The notes under the pieces: model-generated
What the model was told of the DNA's origin: nothing
What the model saw: the letters and a program-made list of their open reading frames with translations, nothing else
Database searches by the model: none
NCBI RefSeq assembly: GCF_041224595.1
Contig: NZ_JBGFGN010000112.1
Location: 1-26,665, forward strand
Source: Donghicola sp041224595
GTDB lineage: Bacteria; Pseudomonadota; Alphaproteobacteria; Rhodobacterales; Rhodobacteraceae
DNA length: 26,665 bases
Reading direction: 5' to 3'
Position numbers and translations under genes: made by a program
Shown here: piece after piece, positions 1 through 7,200 of the stretch
How positions within the stretch are numbered: position 1 is the first letter of the stretch
Layout of the letters: the number at the start of each line of letters is the position of its first letter

Positions 1-34
1 CCTTCAAATACAAGTCCACGGTGTATATCCCCAA
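1..34 (-). CDS. istA: Start of IS21-type transposase IstA (partial)
   Basis: The minus strand from base 34 reads L-G-I-Y-T-V-D-L-Y-L-K before the window ends. YTVDLYLK matches the conserved start of IS21-family IstA as I remember it. A GGGAGG ribosome-binding sequence lies just upstream (about 37-42). The start codon is uncertain: TTG at 34-32 is possible but very close to the ribosome-binding sequence, while the better spaced codon at 28-26 is ATA, which is not a normal start. Only about eleven codons are visible. Confidence 0.4.
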   Translation of the reverse strand, partial: MGIYTVDLYLK

Positions 35-136
35 GCCCTCCCGAAATCCGAAAGGGCAAAAGTGGACGACTTTTACGCCGCCCGCGACAACACTATGCCG
101 TCGCTACCGTGGCCGAGTATTGCTCCGCCGTTCACA
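1..136 (-). mobile_element. End of an IS21-family-like element (istA end)
   Basis: Read on the minus strand from 136 to 1, the sequence starts TGTGAACGGCGGAGC and contains degenerate repeats of about 20 bases of the type GGCGGAGCAAAANTCGGCCA (one near 130-110, another near 82-62). Multiple terminal repeats of this kind are typical of IS21-family ends, where they bind the transposase. At the window edge the minus strand encodes YTVDLYLK, which I recognise as the usual N-terminus of IS21-type IstA. The boundary at 136 is set where the CheA protein sequence stops looking like CheA. The rest of the element lies outside the window, so the family call rests on the end repeats and nine codons only. 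Confidence 0.75.
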
Positions 137-1194
137 CCTGCCTCGCGCACCACACGCGCCATCCGCTGGAACAACGATTTGACAGGTTGTGCACGGATCG
201 ACATGACGGCTTCCTGAATCTCCCGAGCGAGATAGCGGTAATCATCCAGCGCACTTGCAACCTCGGTGTCGGGGTGTTTGTCTCCCGCAGCGATTTTCTG
301 TGCGATCACGGCCTGATTGATGATCAATTCTCCGACGGTGTTGATCAGGCGATCCACCCGCTCTGGATCAATCCGCAGGGTCTGTGTCGATGCGGGCCGT
401 GGTCCCGATGCTTTGGGTGTCGGGACCGCCAACGCTTTTTCAACCGGATTTGGCGGCTCGACACGTTCCGGCTCATCCTTCTCCATAATCTCGATTGAGG
501 CGAGACCCTCCGCATATTCAAAGACCTGTTCGATCTGGCTTTTGGTCATGTCGCGCACATCGAGAGACCACGACAAATAGCTCTGGTCCGGATCCAGCGC
601 GTCCAAAGCTGGGATTTGCGACGGCTCGCAAGTGACACCCAAGTTATTCCCGAGTGCGGCGAAGATCCGCTCTGGTTCATGACCATTTCGATAGAACGCA
701 GCGGTTGGCGAGAATTTCACGGTAAACTCGTCAGCGCTCTCTTCTATCACAAGCGCAAGAGGCGCAAACGCAACTGGCGCGAACAGATCCTCTGGGGCTG
801 CGGCGGCTTCGCCCGTGTCTGTGTGATTGGCGAGTTCGGACAGAACAGGGTCGTATGCGGTCGGTGTTTCATTCGGGTCGACCTGGGCGAGCTCTACCAG
901 CTCTGCAAGAATGTCGCTTGCCCGCGTAATGATCCGTAGAACATCTGCATCGATTGCCAGTTCATTGTTCCGTATCCGGTCTAGAACCGTTTCGAACTTA
1001 TGCGCAAATTCGACAAGCTTTTCGAAGCCAAACGCTCCAGCGGCGCCTTTGATCGAGTGGACGGCGCGGAAGATCGCGTTGACTGTCTCTGTATCCCAAT
1101 CGTCAGATGCGATCTGCGACAATCCTTCGGTCATCGCTTCGACCAATTCCTCACATTCTGCAAAGAACGTGGCCTTTAGGGTATCCATGCTCAT
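73..1194 (-). pseudogene. cheA: CheA chemotaxis histidine kinase, truncated by an IS end
   Basis: CheA passes phosphate from the receptor array to CheY. The N-terminal Hpt (P1) domain covers about residues 5-105, with the phospho-acceptor His46 in the AVHSIKGAAG motif. A linker and CheY-binding-like region follow, then the P3 dimerisation helices from about residue 273 (LRIDPERVDRLINTVGELI) and the first residues of the P4 domain (MSIRAQPVKSLFQRMARVVREAG). At about base 136 the frame runs into the IS end and continues for about 20 IS-encoded residues to a stop at 73. The ATP-binding domain and the CheW-like P5 domain are missing; CheA proteins are usually 650-750 residues, against 373 here. 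The gene starts two bases after cheY, so it belongs to the same operon. Without P4 the protein cannot be an autokinase. Confidence 0.88.
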
Positions 1195-1196
1195 GG

Positions 1197-1571
1197 TCAG
1201 CTTTGCCCCGTCACCAGACGGAGCGTGTCCACGAGACCCGTTTCGTCAAAAGGTTTCACCAACCAGCCCGTTGCCCCGAGATTGCGGGCTTTGGCGCGAA
1301 ATTCCTCGCTGCTTTCCGTGGTCAGAACCAAAACGGGCACGCGGCGGTTTGATCGCGCTGACCGGATCGCTTCGATCACGCCGAACCCGTCGAGGTTTGG
1401 CATGTTGATGTCAGTGATTACGGCATCAAAGCGGCGCGCTCCAAAGGCGGCGACGCCTTGGACGCCGTCTTCAGCGGTTTCGACTTCAAACCCGGCATTG
1501 CTGAGTGCTTGCGACACCATTTGCCGCATGGTGCGGGAGTCGTCGATGGCAAGAACAACAGGCGCGGTCAT
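1197..1571 (-). CDS. cheY: CheY chemotaxis response regulator
   Basis: This is a stand-alone receiver domain of 124 residues with no output domain, the size and form of CheY. The acidic pocket is Asp10-Asp11, the phosphorylated residue is Asp54 in the ITDINMPNLDG motif, the switch Thr is Thr84 or Thr85, and the conserved Lys is Lys106 in LVKPF. Phospho-CheY binds the flagellar motor or acts as a phosphate sink. Its ATG overlaps the stop of the STAS gene (ATGA), and cheA follows two bases downstream, so the three are translationally coupled. With cheA broken in this window, its usual phosphate donor may be lost unless another CheA exists elsewhere. Confidence 0.95.
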   Translation of the reverse strand: MTAPVVLAIDDSRTMRQMVSQALSNAGFEVETAEDGVQGVAAFGARRFDAVITDINMPNLDGFGVIEAIRSARSNRRVPVLVLTTESSEEFRAKARNLGATGWLVKPFDETGLVDTLRLVTGQS

Positions 1572-1855
1572 GAGGCCGCCCTTTCGAAAAGGTCAACAAC
1601 CCCCAGAGCCTGCATACTCTTTGAAACGCCGTCGCTCGTTGCTGTGAAAGAAAATGTGCCCCCTGCTGCCCCTACCGTCCTCTGGGTCGAGAGCAGCATT
1701 TGTAGCACCTGAGCAGGTAGGTTCCGTCCAGTGCTTGCGTCAATCGCGACAACGCCGGTGGCAACTGCCTCGCGCAGAGCGGTCATCGCTGTTTCGGGAT
1801 CGTCCAGCCAGGTCTCGGGCAAGAGCCTTACGGTAGATTTGCTGTCGGTTGCCAA
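1568..1855 (-). CDS. Small STAS-domain protein, first gene of the che operon
   Basis: The protein has 95 residues and the layout of a single STAS domain: an N-terminal strand with LLPETWLDDP, helix AMTALREAVATG, the strand VVAIDAS, the switch region ASTGRNLPAQVLQMLLSTQRT, and a C-terminal helix ending in LGVVDLFERA. The usual LxG(E)LD core is poorly conserved. STAS proteins act as anti-sigma antagonists or as docking modules; in alphaproteobacterial che operons a small STAS protein often precedes cheY. I read the start as TTG at 1855-1853, behind a GGGGGA ribosome-binding site at 1866-1861. That site sits in a possible stem with 1888-1893, so translation may be weak or controlled. It overlaps cheY by four bases. 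The family call is reasonably sure; the role is inference. Confidence 0.8.
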   Translation of the reverse strand: MATDSKSTVRLLPETWLDDPETAMTALREAVATGVVAIDASTGRNLPAQVLQMLLSTQRTVGAAGGTFSFTATSDGVSKSMQALGVVDLFERAAS

Positions 1856-1861
1856 GGCAAT

Positions 1862-1893
1862 CCCCCAATCGTTAAAAAACTCGGATCTGGGGG
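1862..1893 (-). promoter_or_regulatory. Leader stem-loop covering the che operon ribosome-binding site
   Basis: On the minus strand, CCCCCA (1893-1888) can pair with TGGGGG (1867-1862), leaving an A/T-rich loop of about 20 bases. The second arm contains the GGGGG that is the only plausible Shine-Dalgarno sequence for the TTG-started STAS gene at 1855. The pairing is seen in the sequence; a regulatory role is inference. Confidence 0.35.
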
Positions 1894-1933
1894 AACGCTA
1901 TGGGGCCAAGCCCTAACAACTCGTGAAACATGC

Positions 1934-1966
1934 CGAAGGGCCGCTGGAAAAGCCCTTCGAATTTTT
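1934..1966. terminator. Stem-loop between the XRE-cupin gene and the che operon
   Basis: CGAAGGGC (1934-1941) pairs with GCCCTTCG (1952-1959) over a 10-base loop, an 8-bp perfect stem. The T-rich tail (ATTTTT, 1961-1966) is on the plus strand, while both flanking genes are on the minus strand, where the tail is only GGCATGTTT. It lies 9 bases after the XRE-cupin stop codon, so a weak terminator for that gene is the simplest reading. Confidence 0.5.
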
Positions 1967-1974
1967 CATAAATC

Positions 1975-2559
1975 TCAGAAGGTTGGTGGCGTGCTACAAC
2001 TGATCACCACACATTCTACCGCGCCCACTGCTCTGAACGCATGGGGACGACGGCTGTCAAAGAGGTAGGCATCACCGGGGCCTAGGATTTTGCGTTGCTC
2101 GCCCACTGTCACCTCCAATCGGCCCTGAATCACGATCCCGCCCTCTTCGCCTTCGTGGCTTAGCAAAACAGTGCCGGTGCTTGCCCCGGGACGGTAGGTC
2201 TCGTGTAGGATCTGCAAGCTACGGCCCGGCGTGTTACTTCCGACTTGGCGGTAGGACACACCGCCCTTGCCAATCTCTTTTAGTTCTTCGGCAGCGAAAA
2301 ACACCTGCTCTTCGGGGCTGGCCTCAAAGGCAAAAAACTCTGCGATGCCAATCGGAAACCCGGTCAAAACGCGCTTCAGAGCACCAACTGACGGGTTCAT
2401 CTGACCGCTCTCGATCAGGGAAATCGTCGAGTTATTGACCCCAGCCGCTTTGGCGAGGGCGCGCTGGGACATCCCCCGCGCAAGCCGCAGACTTCGCAGG
2501 CGCAGGCCAACCTCGTTTTCCGGGTCTTCAAAGCTGTTCATAGTGTTTATGATCCGCAA
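1975..2559 (-). CDS. XRE-family HTH regulator with C-terminal cupin domain
   Basis: The protein has 194 residues. A lambda-repressor-type HTH (about residues 17-72) contains ARGMSQRALAKAAGVNNSTISLIESG, followed by PSVGALKRVLTGFPIGIAEFF, and a cupin domain covers about 115-190 (GEEGGIVIQGRLEVTVG, GDAYLFDSRRPHAFRA). This two-domain form is that of PuuR-like regulators, in which the cupin binds a small effector such as an amine or amino acid. It is divergent from the aminotransferase at 2671, which it probably controls through the shared 111-base intergenic region. A second Met at 2541 (MNSFEDPE) is an equally possible start. The family is certain; the effector is unknown. Confidence 0.9.
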   Translation of the reverse strand: MRIINTMNSFEDPENEVGLRLRSLRLARGMSQRALAKAAGVNNSTISLIESGQMNPSVGALKRVLTGFPIGIAEFFAFEASPEEQVFFAAEELKEIGKGGVSYRQVGSNTPGRSLQILHETYRPGASTGTVLLSHEGEEGGIVIQGRLEVTVGEQRKILGPGDAYLFDSRRPHAFRAVGAVECVVISCSTPPTF

Positions 2560-2560
2560 C

Positions 2561-2610
2561 GTTTTCGGTTCAGCATACGGGGTTTCAATACCTTAACGGA
2601 ACCAAAAAAC
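2561..2610. promoter_or_regulatory. Imperfect inverted repeat in the divergent XRE-cupin / aminotransferase promoter
   Basis: GTTTTCGGTTC (2561-2571) and GAACCAAAAAAC (2599-2610) are inverted copies that differ by one substitution and one inserted base. They sit between the two divergent start codons, where an operator for the XRE-cupin protein would be expected. The repeat is seen in the sequence; the binding partner is inference. Confidence 0.3.
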
Positions 2611-2670
2611 AGACTTCCGCTGGCAAACCAAAGGCGTAATCTGGTCCAAACGACTTATAGGATCGCTCTG

Positions 2671-3990
2671 ATGAATCAAGCTGCGCGCAATATCCCGCTG
2701 GACGCCTTCTGGATGCCTTTTACCGCCAATCGCCAGTTCAAGGCCGACCCGCGGATGCTGGTTGGGGCCAAGGGGGTGCACTATACCTCTGACGATGGGC
2801 GCGATATTTTGGACGGCACTGCTGGTCTGTGGTGCTGCAACGCGGGCCACGGCTATGAATCGATCGCGAAGGCGGCTTATAACCAGCTGCTGGAAATGGA
2901 CTACGCGCCTGCGTTCCAGATGGGTCACCCGATCGCGTTTGAATTTGCCGATCGTTTGCGCGCCCTTGCGCCCGACGAATTCAAGCACGTGTTCTTTACC
3001 GGGTCAGGCTCTGAATCCGTCGATACCGCGCTGAAAATTGCGCTCGCCTACCACCGTGCGCGCGGCGAAGGGCAGCGCACCCGTCTAATCGGCCGCGAAC
3101 GTGGTTACCACGGCGTCGGCTTTGGCGGCATTTCCGTGGGCGGTATCGTCAACAACCGCAAAAACTTTGGCACAATGCTGACCGGCGTGGACCACCTGCC
3201 CCACACGCACCTGCCCGAGAATGCCTTTAGCAAGGGCCAGCCAGAGCATGGCGCACATTTGGCCGACGATCTGGAGCGGATCATCGCCCTGCATGGCGCA
3301 GAAACCATCGCCGCTGTGATCGTAGAGCCTGTCGCTGGCTCGACCGGTGTCCTGATCCCGCCCAAAGGCTATCTGCAGCGCCTGCGTGAGATCACCAGCC
3401 AGCACGGTATTCTGCTGATCTTTGACGAGGTTATCACTGGGTTTGGCCGTTTGGGGACGCCTTTTGCCAGCCAGAAATTCGGGGTCGTGCCCGACATATT
3501 CACCACGGCAAAAGGGATTACCAACGGGACGCTGCCCATGGGCGCTGTGTTCGCGCAGGGCTTTATCCACGATGCCTTCATGACCGGCCCCGAGGGTATG
3601 ATCGAACTGTTCCACGGCTACACCTATTCGGGTCATCCCGTGGCCTGCGCGGCCGGTTTGGCGACGCTCGACATTTACGAACAGAACGGGTTGCTGACCC
3701 GTGCCGCAGAGCTGGAAAGCTACTGGGAAGAAAAGGTCCACAGCCTGCGCGACAAAGGCCCAATCAAGGATATCCGCAACATCGGTCTGATCGGTGGCGT
3801 GGAACTGGAAAGCCGCGAAGGTGAATTCGGAACAAGAGCTTACGAAGTCTTCCTCAAGTGCTACAAGGCTGGTGCCATGGTCCGCTACACCGGCGAAACG
3901 ATTGCAATGTCGCCGCCGCTGATCTTTGAGAAAGAGAATATTGATACCCTGATCGATATTCTTGGCGAAGCGATCAGCACCACCGCCTAA
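2671..3990 (+). CDS. Class III omega-amino acid:pyruvate aminotransferase
   Basis: This is a PLP-dependent aminotransferase of 439 residues, close in length and sequence to omega-amino acid (beta-alanine):pyruvate aminotransferase of Pseudomonas. Shared blocks include DAFWMPFTANRQF at the N-terminus, LDGTAGLWCCNAGHG, PAFQMGHPIAFE, FFTGSGSESVDTALK for cofactor phosphate binding, LIFDEVITGFGRLG with the PLP-contacting Asp, and the Schiff-base Lys281 in FTTAKGITNG. It moves the terminal amino group of beta-alanine or a similar amine to pyruvate, giving a semialdehyde and alanine. An AGGA at 2659-2662 supports the ATG at 2671. The divergent XRE-cupin gene is its likely regulator. No dehydrogenase for the semialdehyde is adjacent. 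Substrate assignment (beta-alanine, taurine, putrescine or an aryl amine) cannot be settled from sequence alone. Confidence 0.9.
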   Translation: MNQAARNIPLDAFWMPFTANRQFKADPRMLVGAKGVHYTSDDGRDILDGTAGLWCCNAGHGYESIAKAAYNQLLEMDYAPAFQMGHPIAFEFADRLRALAPDEFKHVFFTGSGSESVDTALKIALAYHRARGEGQRTRLIGRERGYHGVGFGGISVGGIVNNRKNFGTMLTGVDHLPHTHLPENAFSKGQPEHGAHLADDLERIIALHGAETIAAVIVEPVAGSTGVLIPPKGYLQRLREITSQHGILLIFDEVITGFGRLGTPFASQKFGVVPDIFTTAKGITNGTLPMGAVFAQGFIHDAFMTGPEGMIELFHGYTYSGHPVACAAGLATLDIYEQNGLLTRAAELESYWEEKVHSLRDKGPIKDIRNIGLIGGVELESREGEFGTRAYEVFLKCYKAGAMVRYTGETIAMSPPLIFEKENIDTLIDILGEAISTTA

Positions 3991-3996
3991 ACTGTG

Positions 3997-4028
3997 ACCC
4001 CCGCGCCCCACATGGACGCGGGGGTCTT
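3997..4028. terminator. Shared terminator between convergent genes
   Basis: ACCCCCGCG (3997-4005) and CGCGGGGGT (4017-4025) form a 9-bp GC-rich stem with an 11-base loop, followed by CTTCGT. It lies 7 bases after the aminotransferase stop and 8 bases before the end of the convergent SMP-30-like gene, so it can serve both strands. The T-run is weak. Confidence 0.7.
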
Positions 4029-4032
4029 CGTA

Positions 4033-4863
4033 TCACTGCAGCGGCAGAACTTGCACGCGCCCCTCCATCATGTGGGGCAACAGTAGGTTCACCCCATCGG
4101 TCCCAATGTCAGCCAAGCCTGCTGGAAACGTGCCGATCACCTTTGTTGCGCCGTCCTGTACTTCGATCAGGGCCCCCTGCACCCAGTCGCTGGCGATCAG
4201 CCGTCCGTCCACCATCACGACACCGTCGATGTTTCCGACCCCTTCCGCGATCACCTCAATGTCTTGGCTTGCTGCATCGACCGCCAATACATCGCCCGGC
4301 GCGTCTGTGGTGAAATCCTCGCGCAGGCCCTGCCCCCAAGACCCGACGATCAACCGGTCTTCATCCCAGGCAATCCCGTTCGGATGGCTGAGTGCTGTGC
4401 TTTGCACCCAAGGTTCAAAGCTTCCGTCCTGCAAGCGCCAGATCGTGTCGGTCATCAGATCAGAGACGTAGACCGCGTCATCGGACGTCGTCACATCATT
4501 TAGAAATTCAGCCGTTTGGGCGTGGTGGACAGCCACCACTGAAGCGCTCTCCAAATCCACTTCAACCAATCCTGTAACGTCTGCAACGAACAGCCGATCC
4601 CCCAAGATCGCCATTCCCTTGGGCGCATCCAAGCCCGTCAGCCAATGCTGTGCCATCACTGTCCCGTCAAGGTTCAGGCTGGACAAATAGCCATTCCCAT
4701 CCGCGTCTATGAAGCCACCTTTAATATTGCTCACGATGATCCGGTTATGCGCCGCGTCAAAGATCGCTGACTCGGGCAACTCAAACTCACCTGCGGTTGC
4801 CGAATGGGCTGTGAAGGTCGCCGCCACACCTGCCACAAGGGCCGAATTCAAGCGTAAAGTCAT
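4033..4863 (-). CDS. Secreted SMP-30/gluconolactonase-like beta-propeller protein
   Basis: The protein has 276 residues. The N-terminus MTLRLNSALVAGVAATFTA with SATA before GEF is a Sec signal peptide, probably cleaved after residue 24. The rest is a chain of beta-propeller blades (FDAAHNRIIVSNI, LDAPKGMAILGDRLFVADV, NDVTTSDDAVYVSDL, SHPNGIAWDEDRLIVGSW, NIDGVVMVDGRLIASDW) as in the SMP-30/gluconolactonase/LRE-like group. It is therefore expected in the periplasm; whether it is a lactonase or only a binding propeller is not clear. GGAG 8 bases upstream supports the start at 4863. It is divergent from an HTH regulator and shares a promoter region with GTATCAC repeats. Confidence 0.82.
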   Translation of the reverse strand: MTLRLNSALVAGVAATFTAHSATAGEFELPESAIFDAAHNRIIVSNIKGGFIDADGNGYLSSLNLDGTVMAQHWLTGLDAPKGMAILGDRLFVADVTGLVEVDLESASVVAVHHAQTAEFLNDVTTSDDAVYVSDLMTDTIWRLQDGSFEPWVQSTALSHPNGIAWDEDRLIVGSWGQGLREDFTTDAPGDVLAVDAASQDIEVIAEGVGNIDGVVMVDGRLIASDWVQGALIEVQDGATKVIGTFPAGLADIGTDGVNLLLPHMMEGRVQVLPLQ

Positions 4864-4935
4864 TCTGAAATCTCCATCGTTAAGGATGAAAATCTCTTAT
4901 GTATGTGATGCGTGGATTGCAGCATCTGGGTTTTT

Positions 4936-4976
4936 GGTATCACTTAGAGATACCGTATCGCCAAATCTCGTATCAC
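4936..4976. promoter_or_regulatory. Candidate operator with repeated GTATC(A/G)C
   Basis: An inverted repeat GGTATC (4936-4941) / GATACC (4949-4954) with a 7-base spacer is followed by more copies: GTATCAC at 4937-4943, GTATCGC at 4955-4961 and GTATCAC at 4970-4976. The last ends 10 bases before the ATG of the HTH regulator at 4987, a position that suits autoregulation and control of the divergent SMP-30-like gene. The repeats are seen; the regulator assignment is inference. Confidence 0.5.
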
Positions 4977-4986
4977 AGGAGCCCAC

Positions 4987-5769
4987 ATGCGCGGAGATGT
5001 CTTCAAAGTCCTGCAAGAGGCCCTGCGTGCACGCCGCATGACCTATGCCGATCTGGCCGACACGATGGGTCTGTCAGAGCCCACCATCAAACGCATCTTT
5101 GCGGCGCGGGATTGCAAGCTGAGCCGCATCATCGAAATTTGCGACGCGCTTGAATTGTCGCTCTCGGACGTGACCGACAATGCCGCCCGCCAGCAGGCAG
5201 AGGCGACTGTCTTGCCCATGGCGACCGAACTAAGCTTGGCCGCCGACCCGCCCCTCTTTTACTTCCTGATCCTGCTGCGTGATCTGCGCGCTCCTGAATA
5301 CATCGCACAAGTCATGGGCCTGAGCCCGACGCGGCTGCACCAGATGGGTATGACGCTCGAACGTCTGGGGTTGGCAGAGGTCGGTGCGGGCAACAAATTC
5401 CGGCTTTTGTCTCATGCCCCGATCAGGTTCCGTCCCAATGGCCCGCTGCTTGCGCTGTTGCGGGACATCAATTTGCGTTTCATTGCCAAAGGGATCACGG
5501 CCCCCACCACACCCGCAGATCACTTCTTTACCGTCTCGCGCAGGATGCGGGTCGAAAGCGCTGTGGAAATTCGTCGTGACTTGAACGCGCTGACCGAGAA
5601 GATCGCAGAACTGGCGCGTCTGGACCAATTGGTCGCGCGCGAAGATCAGCTTCAGCCATTTAAGATCTCGGGGTTTTGGGGGCGCGTTGATTTCGCGGGT
5701 CTGATGAAGCAAGCCAGCGAAACGGATAGCAGTACGGACGTGCTGGAAACCAACGAGCGACATCGCTAG
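4987..5769 (+). CDS. HTH (XRE-type) transcriptional regulator with long C-terminal domain
   Basis: The protein has 260 residues. An XRE-type helix-turn-helix covers about residues 5-60 (MTYADLADTMGLSEPTIKRIFAARDCKLSRIIEICDALEL). The remaining 190 residues include a second winged-helix-like stretch at about 90-140 (LRDLRAPEYIAQVMGLSPTRLHQMGMTLERLGLAEV) and a helical C-terminus. I do not recognise a ligand-binding fold there. It is divergent from the secreted propeller and followed 35 bases later by the 2OG-Fe(II) oxygenase. A set of GTATCAC repeats lies directly upstream. The DNA-binding function is well supported, its targets are inferred from position. Confidence 0.82.
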   Translation: MRGDVFKVLQEALRARRMTYADLADTMGLSEPTIKRIFAARDCKLSRIIEICDALELSLSDVTDNAARQQAEATVLPMATELSLAADPPLFYFLILLRDLRAPEYIAQVMGLSPTRLHQMGMTLERLGLAEVGAGNKFRLLSHAPIRFRPNGPLLALLRDINLRFIAKGITAPTTPADHFFTVSRRMRVESAVEIRRDLNALTEKIAELARLDQLVAREDQLQPFKISGFWGRVDFAGLMKQASETDSSTDVLETNERHR

Positions 5770-5804
5770 GGTCCGCCCCGACGCGACACCCAAGAGGCCC
5801 CGTG

Positions 5805-6719
5805 ATGACCAGTATCCCCCGTATCGACGCCCGCGAGATGATCGCCCGTGCGCCAGAAACGATGGCAGAGCTGCGCCGCGCAGCCCAAGAAGTCGGGTTC
5901 ATGACATTGGTGAACAGCGACCTCTCGCCAGAGGATGTTCTGCGCGTGATTGATGCTTATCGTGCCTTTTTTCAATTGCCTGATGATGTCAAAGAGCCGG
6001 TGAACATGGCCCAGACTGGGTCGAACCGCGGTTGGGGGGCGCCTTATTCAGAGCAGGTCGATCCAAAGTCGAATCCAGACTACAAGCAAGTCTTCGACAG
6101 TGGCTTGGAGCTCCCTGCTGACGATCCAATGGCTAATCTGACGTGCTACGCACCAAACCAATGGCCGACCCAGCCTGAAGCGTTCAAAGAGATCGTTGAC
6201 GGCTACGCACACCAAGCGATTGGTGTGGCAATGCAAACCCTTCGGGGAATCATCGTAGCGGTTGGTCTGCCAGAGAGCAGCTTTGACACCGCGTTCACCA
6301 AGCCGATGACCTTGCTTCGCGGCAACTACTATCCGAGCCGCCCCGCCAGTGCTGGGGCCAAGGACTTTGGGATTGCGGCGCACACGGATTACGGCTGCGT
6401 GACATTGTTGGCGACCGATGGTGTCGCGGGGCTAGAGGTTCAACTGCACGACGGCTCTTGGTTGCCGGTACAGGCTGAACCTGGAACCTTCATCATAAAC
6501 TTTGGGGAAATGTTGGAGAGCTGGACCAACGGCCGCATCAAGGCAACCCTGCACCGCGTCATTGGCTCTAGCGAAGAGCGGATATCGGTTCCTCTGTTCT
6601 TTAATCCCAATTTCGACACCAACGTCGCGCCCATCGGAACCGGCGGTACGCTTTTGGCTGGGGACCACCTAGAGCGCCGATTCCGCGAAACCTACCTGCA
6701 TTTGAAAAGCACAGCTTGA
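5805..6719 (+). CDS. 2-oxoglutarate/Fe(II)-dependent oxygenase, isopenicillin N synthase-like
   Basis: This is a non-haem iron dioxygenase of 304 residues. The N-terminal DIOX_N part (IPRIDAREM, EVGFMTLVNSDLS, YRAFFQLPDDVK, NRGWGAPYSEQ) is followed by the catalytic jelly roll. Iron ligands are His193 and Asp195 in AAHTDYG and His250 in LHRVIG; Arg259 and Ser261 (RISVPLFF) bind 2-oxoglutarate, all present. Members hydroxylate or ring-close small molecules using O2 and 2-oxoglutarate; the substrate here is unknown. I chose the ATG at 5805 because GAGG at 5794-5797 is at the right distance; a GTG at 5802 is less well placed. It is probably co-transcribed with the HTH regulator. Confidence 0.9.
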   Translation: MTSIPRIDAREMIARAPETMAELRRAAQEVGFMTLVNSDLSPEDVLRVIDAYRAFFQLPDDVKEPVNMAQTGSNRGWGAPYSEQVDPKSNPDYKQVFDSGLELPADDPMANLTCYAPNQWPTQPEAFKEIVDGYAHQAIGVAMQTLRGIIVAVGLPESSFDTAFTKPMTLLRGNYYPSRPASAGAKDFGIAAHTDYGCVTLLATDGVAGLEVQLHDGSWLPVQAEPGTFIINFGEMLESWTNGRIKATLHRVIGSSEERISVPLFFNPNFDTNVAPIGTGGTLLAGDHLERRFRETYLHLKSTA

Positions 6720-6822
6720 CCTTTGATACCAAAGGCCACGTGGTTGATGCCTGCGGTCATGTGAAAAAACCAACCAATTAGTCAAAACCCTGCTCAGTCA
6801 ACACTGATAAGGGACAATGACA

Positions 6823-7200
6823 ATGCAAGGTTTTTCCAAACACATTCTTCTGGCCATCGCAGGCGGGGTACTGGTTTCGGCCTGTTCGGATGGCGGCGCG
6901 AACTACACGCCAATACACGATGGCCCCACCCAAATCGGCTTTCAAAGCGATCTGGCAGCGTGTCAGCGCCTTGCCAAGAACCAGACGCACCTGACCCAAG
7001 AAGCGTACGGCGCCGCTGCCATCGGCGCAGCCGCAGGAGCGCTTTTGACAATGGCCGCGGATGACGAAGACGAGATTGTCGGCAATGCTCTGGGGGGCGC
7101 TGCGATTCTTGGAGGAACTGCTGCGGTCGAAGGCAAAGAAAAGCGCGAAGAGATCGTGGTCAACTGCATGAAAGGACGTGGTCATGCCGTGGTCGGATAA
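6823..7200 (+). CDS. Small glycine-rich outer-membrane-type lipoprotein
   Basis: From the ATG at 6823 the protein has about 125 residues. A lipoprotein signal peptide ends in the lipobox LVSAC, with lipidated Cys21 (Cys23 if counted from the ATG at 6817). The mature part has a Cys in DLAACQRLAKNQ, a glycine-zipper-like hydrophobic stretch (YGAAAIGAAAGALLTM, GNALGGAAILGGTAAVEGKEKR) and a second Cys in VNCMKGRGH. Such proteins span or coat the outer membrane; the function is not known. AAGGG at 6809-6813 favours the ATG at 6823 over the one at 6817. The last 17 bases overlap the next gene. Confidence 0.8.
   Translation: MQGFSKHILLAIAGGVLVSACSDGGANYTPIHDGPTQIGFQSDLAACQRLAKNQTHLTQEAYGAAAIGAAAGALLTMAADDEDEIVGNALGGAAILGGTAAVEGKEKREEIVVNCMKGRGHAVVG

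Noticed and set aside
3085..4011. Minus-strand open frame opposite the aminotransferase
   Set aside because: It is a shadow of a well-supported enzyme gene and ends inside the terminator.
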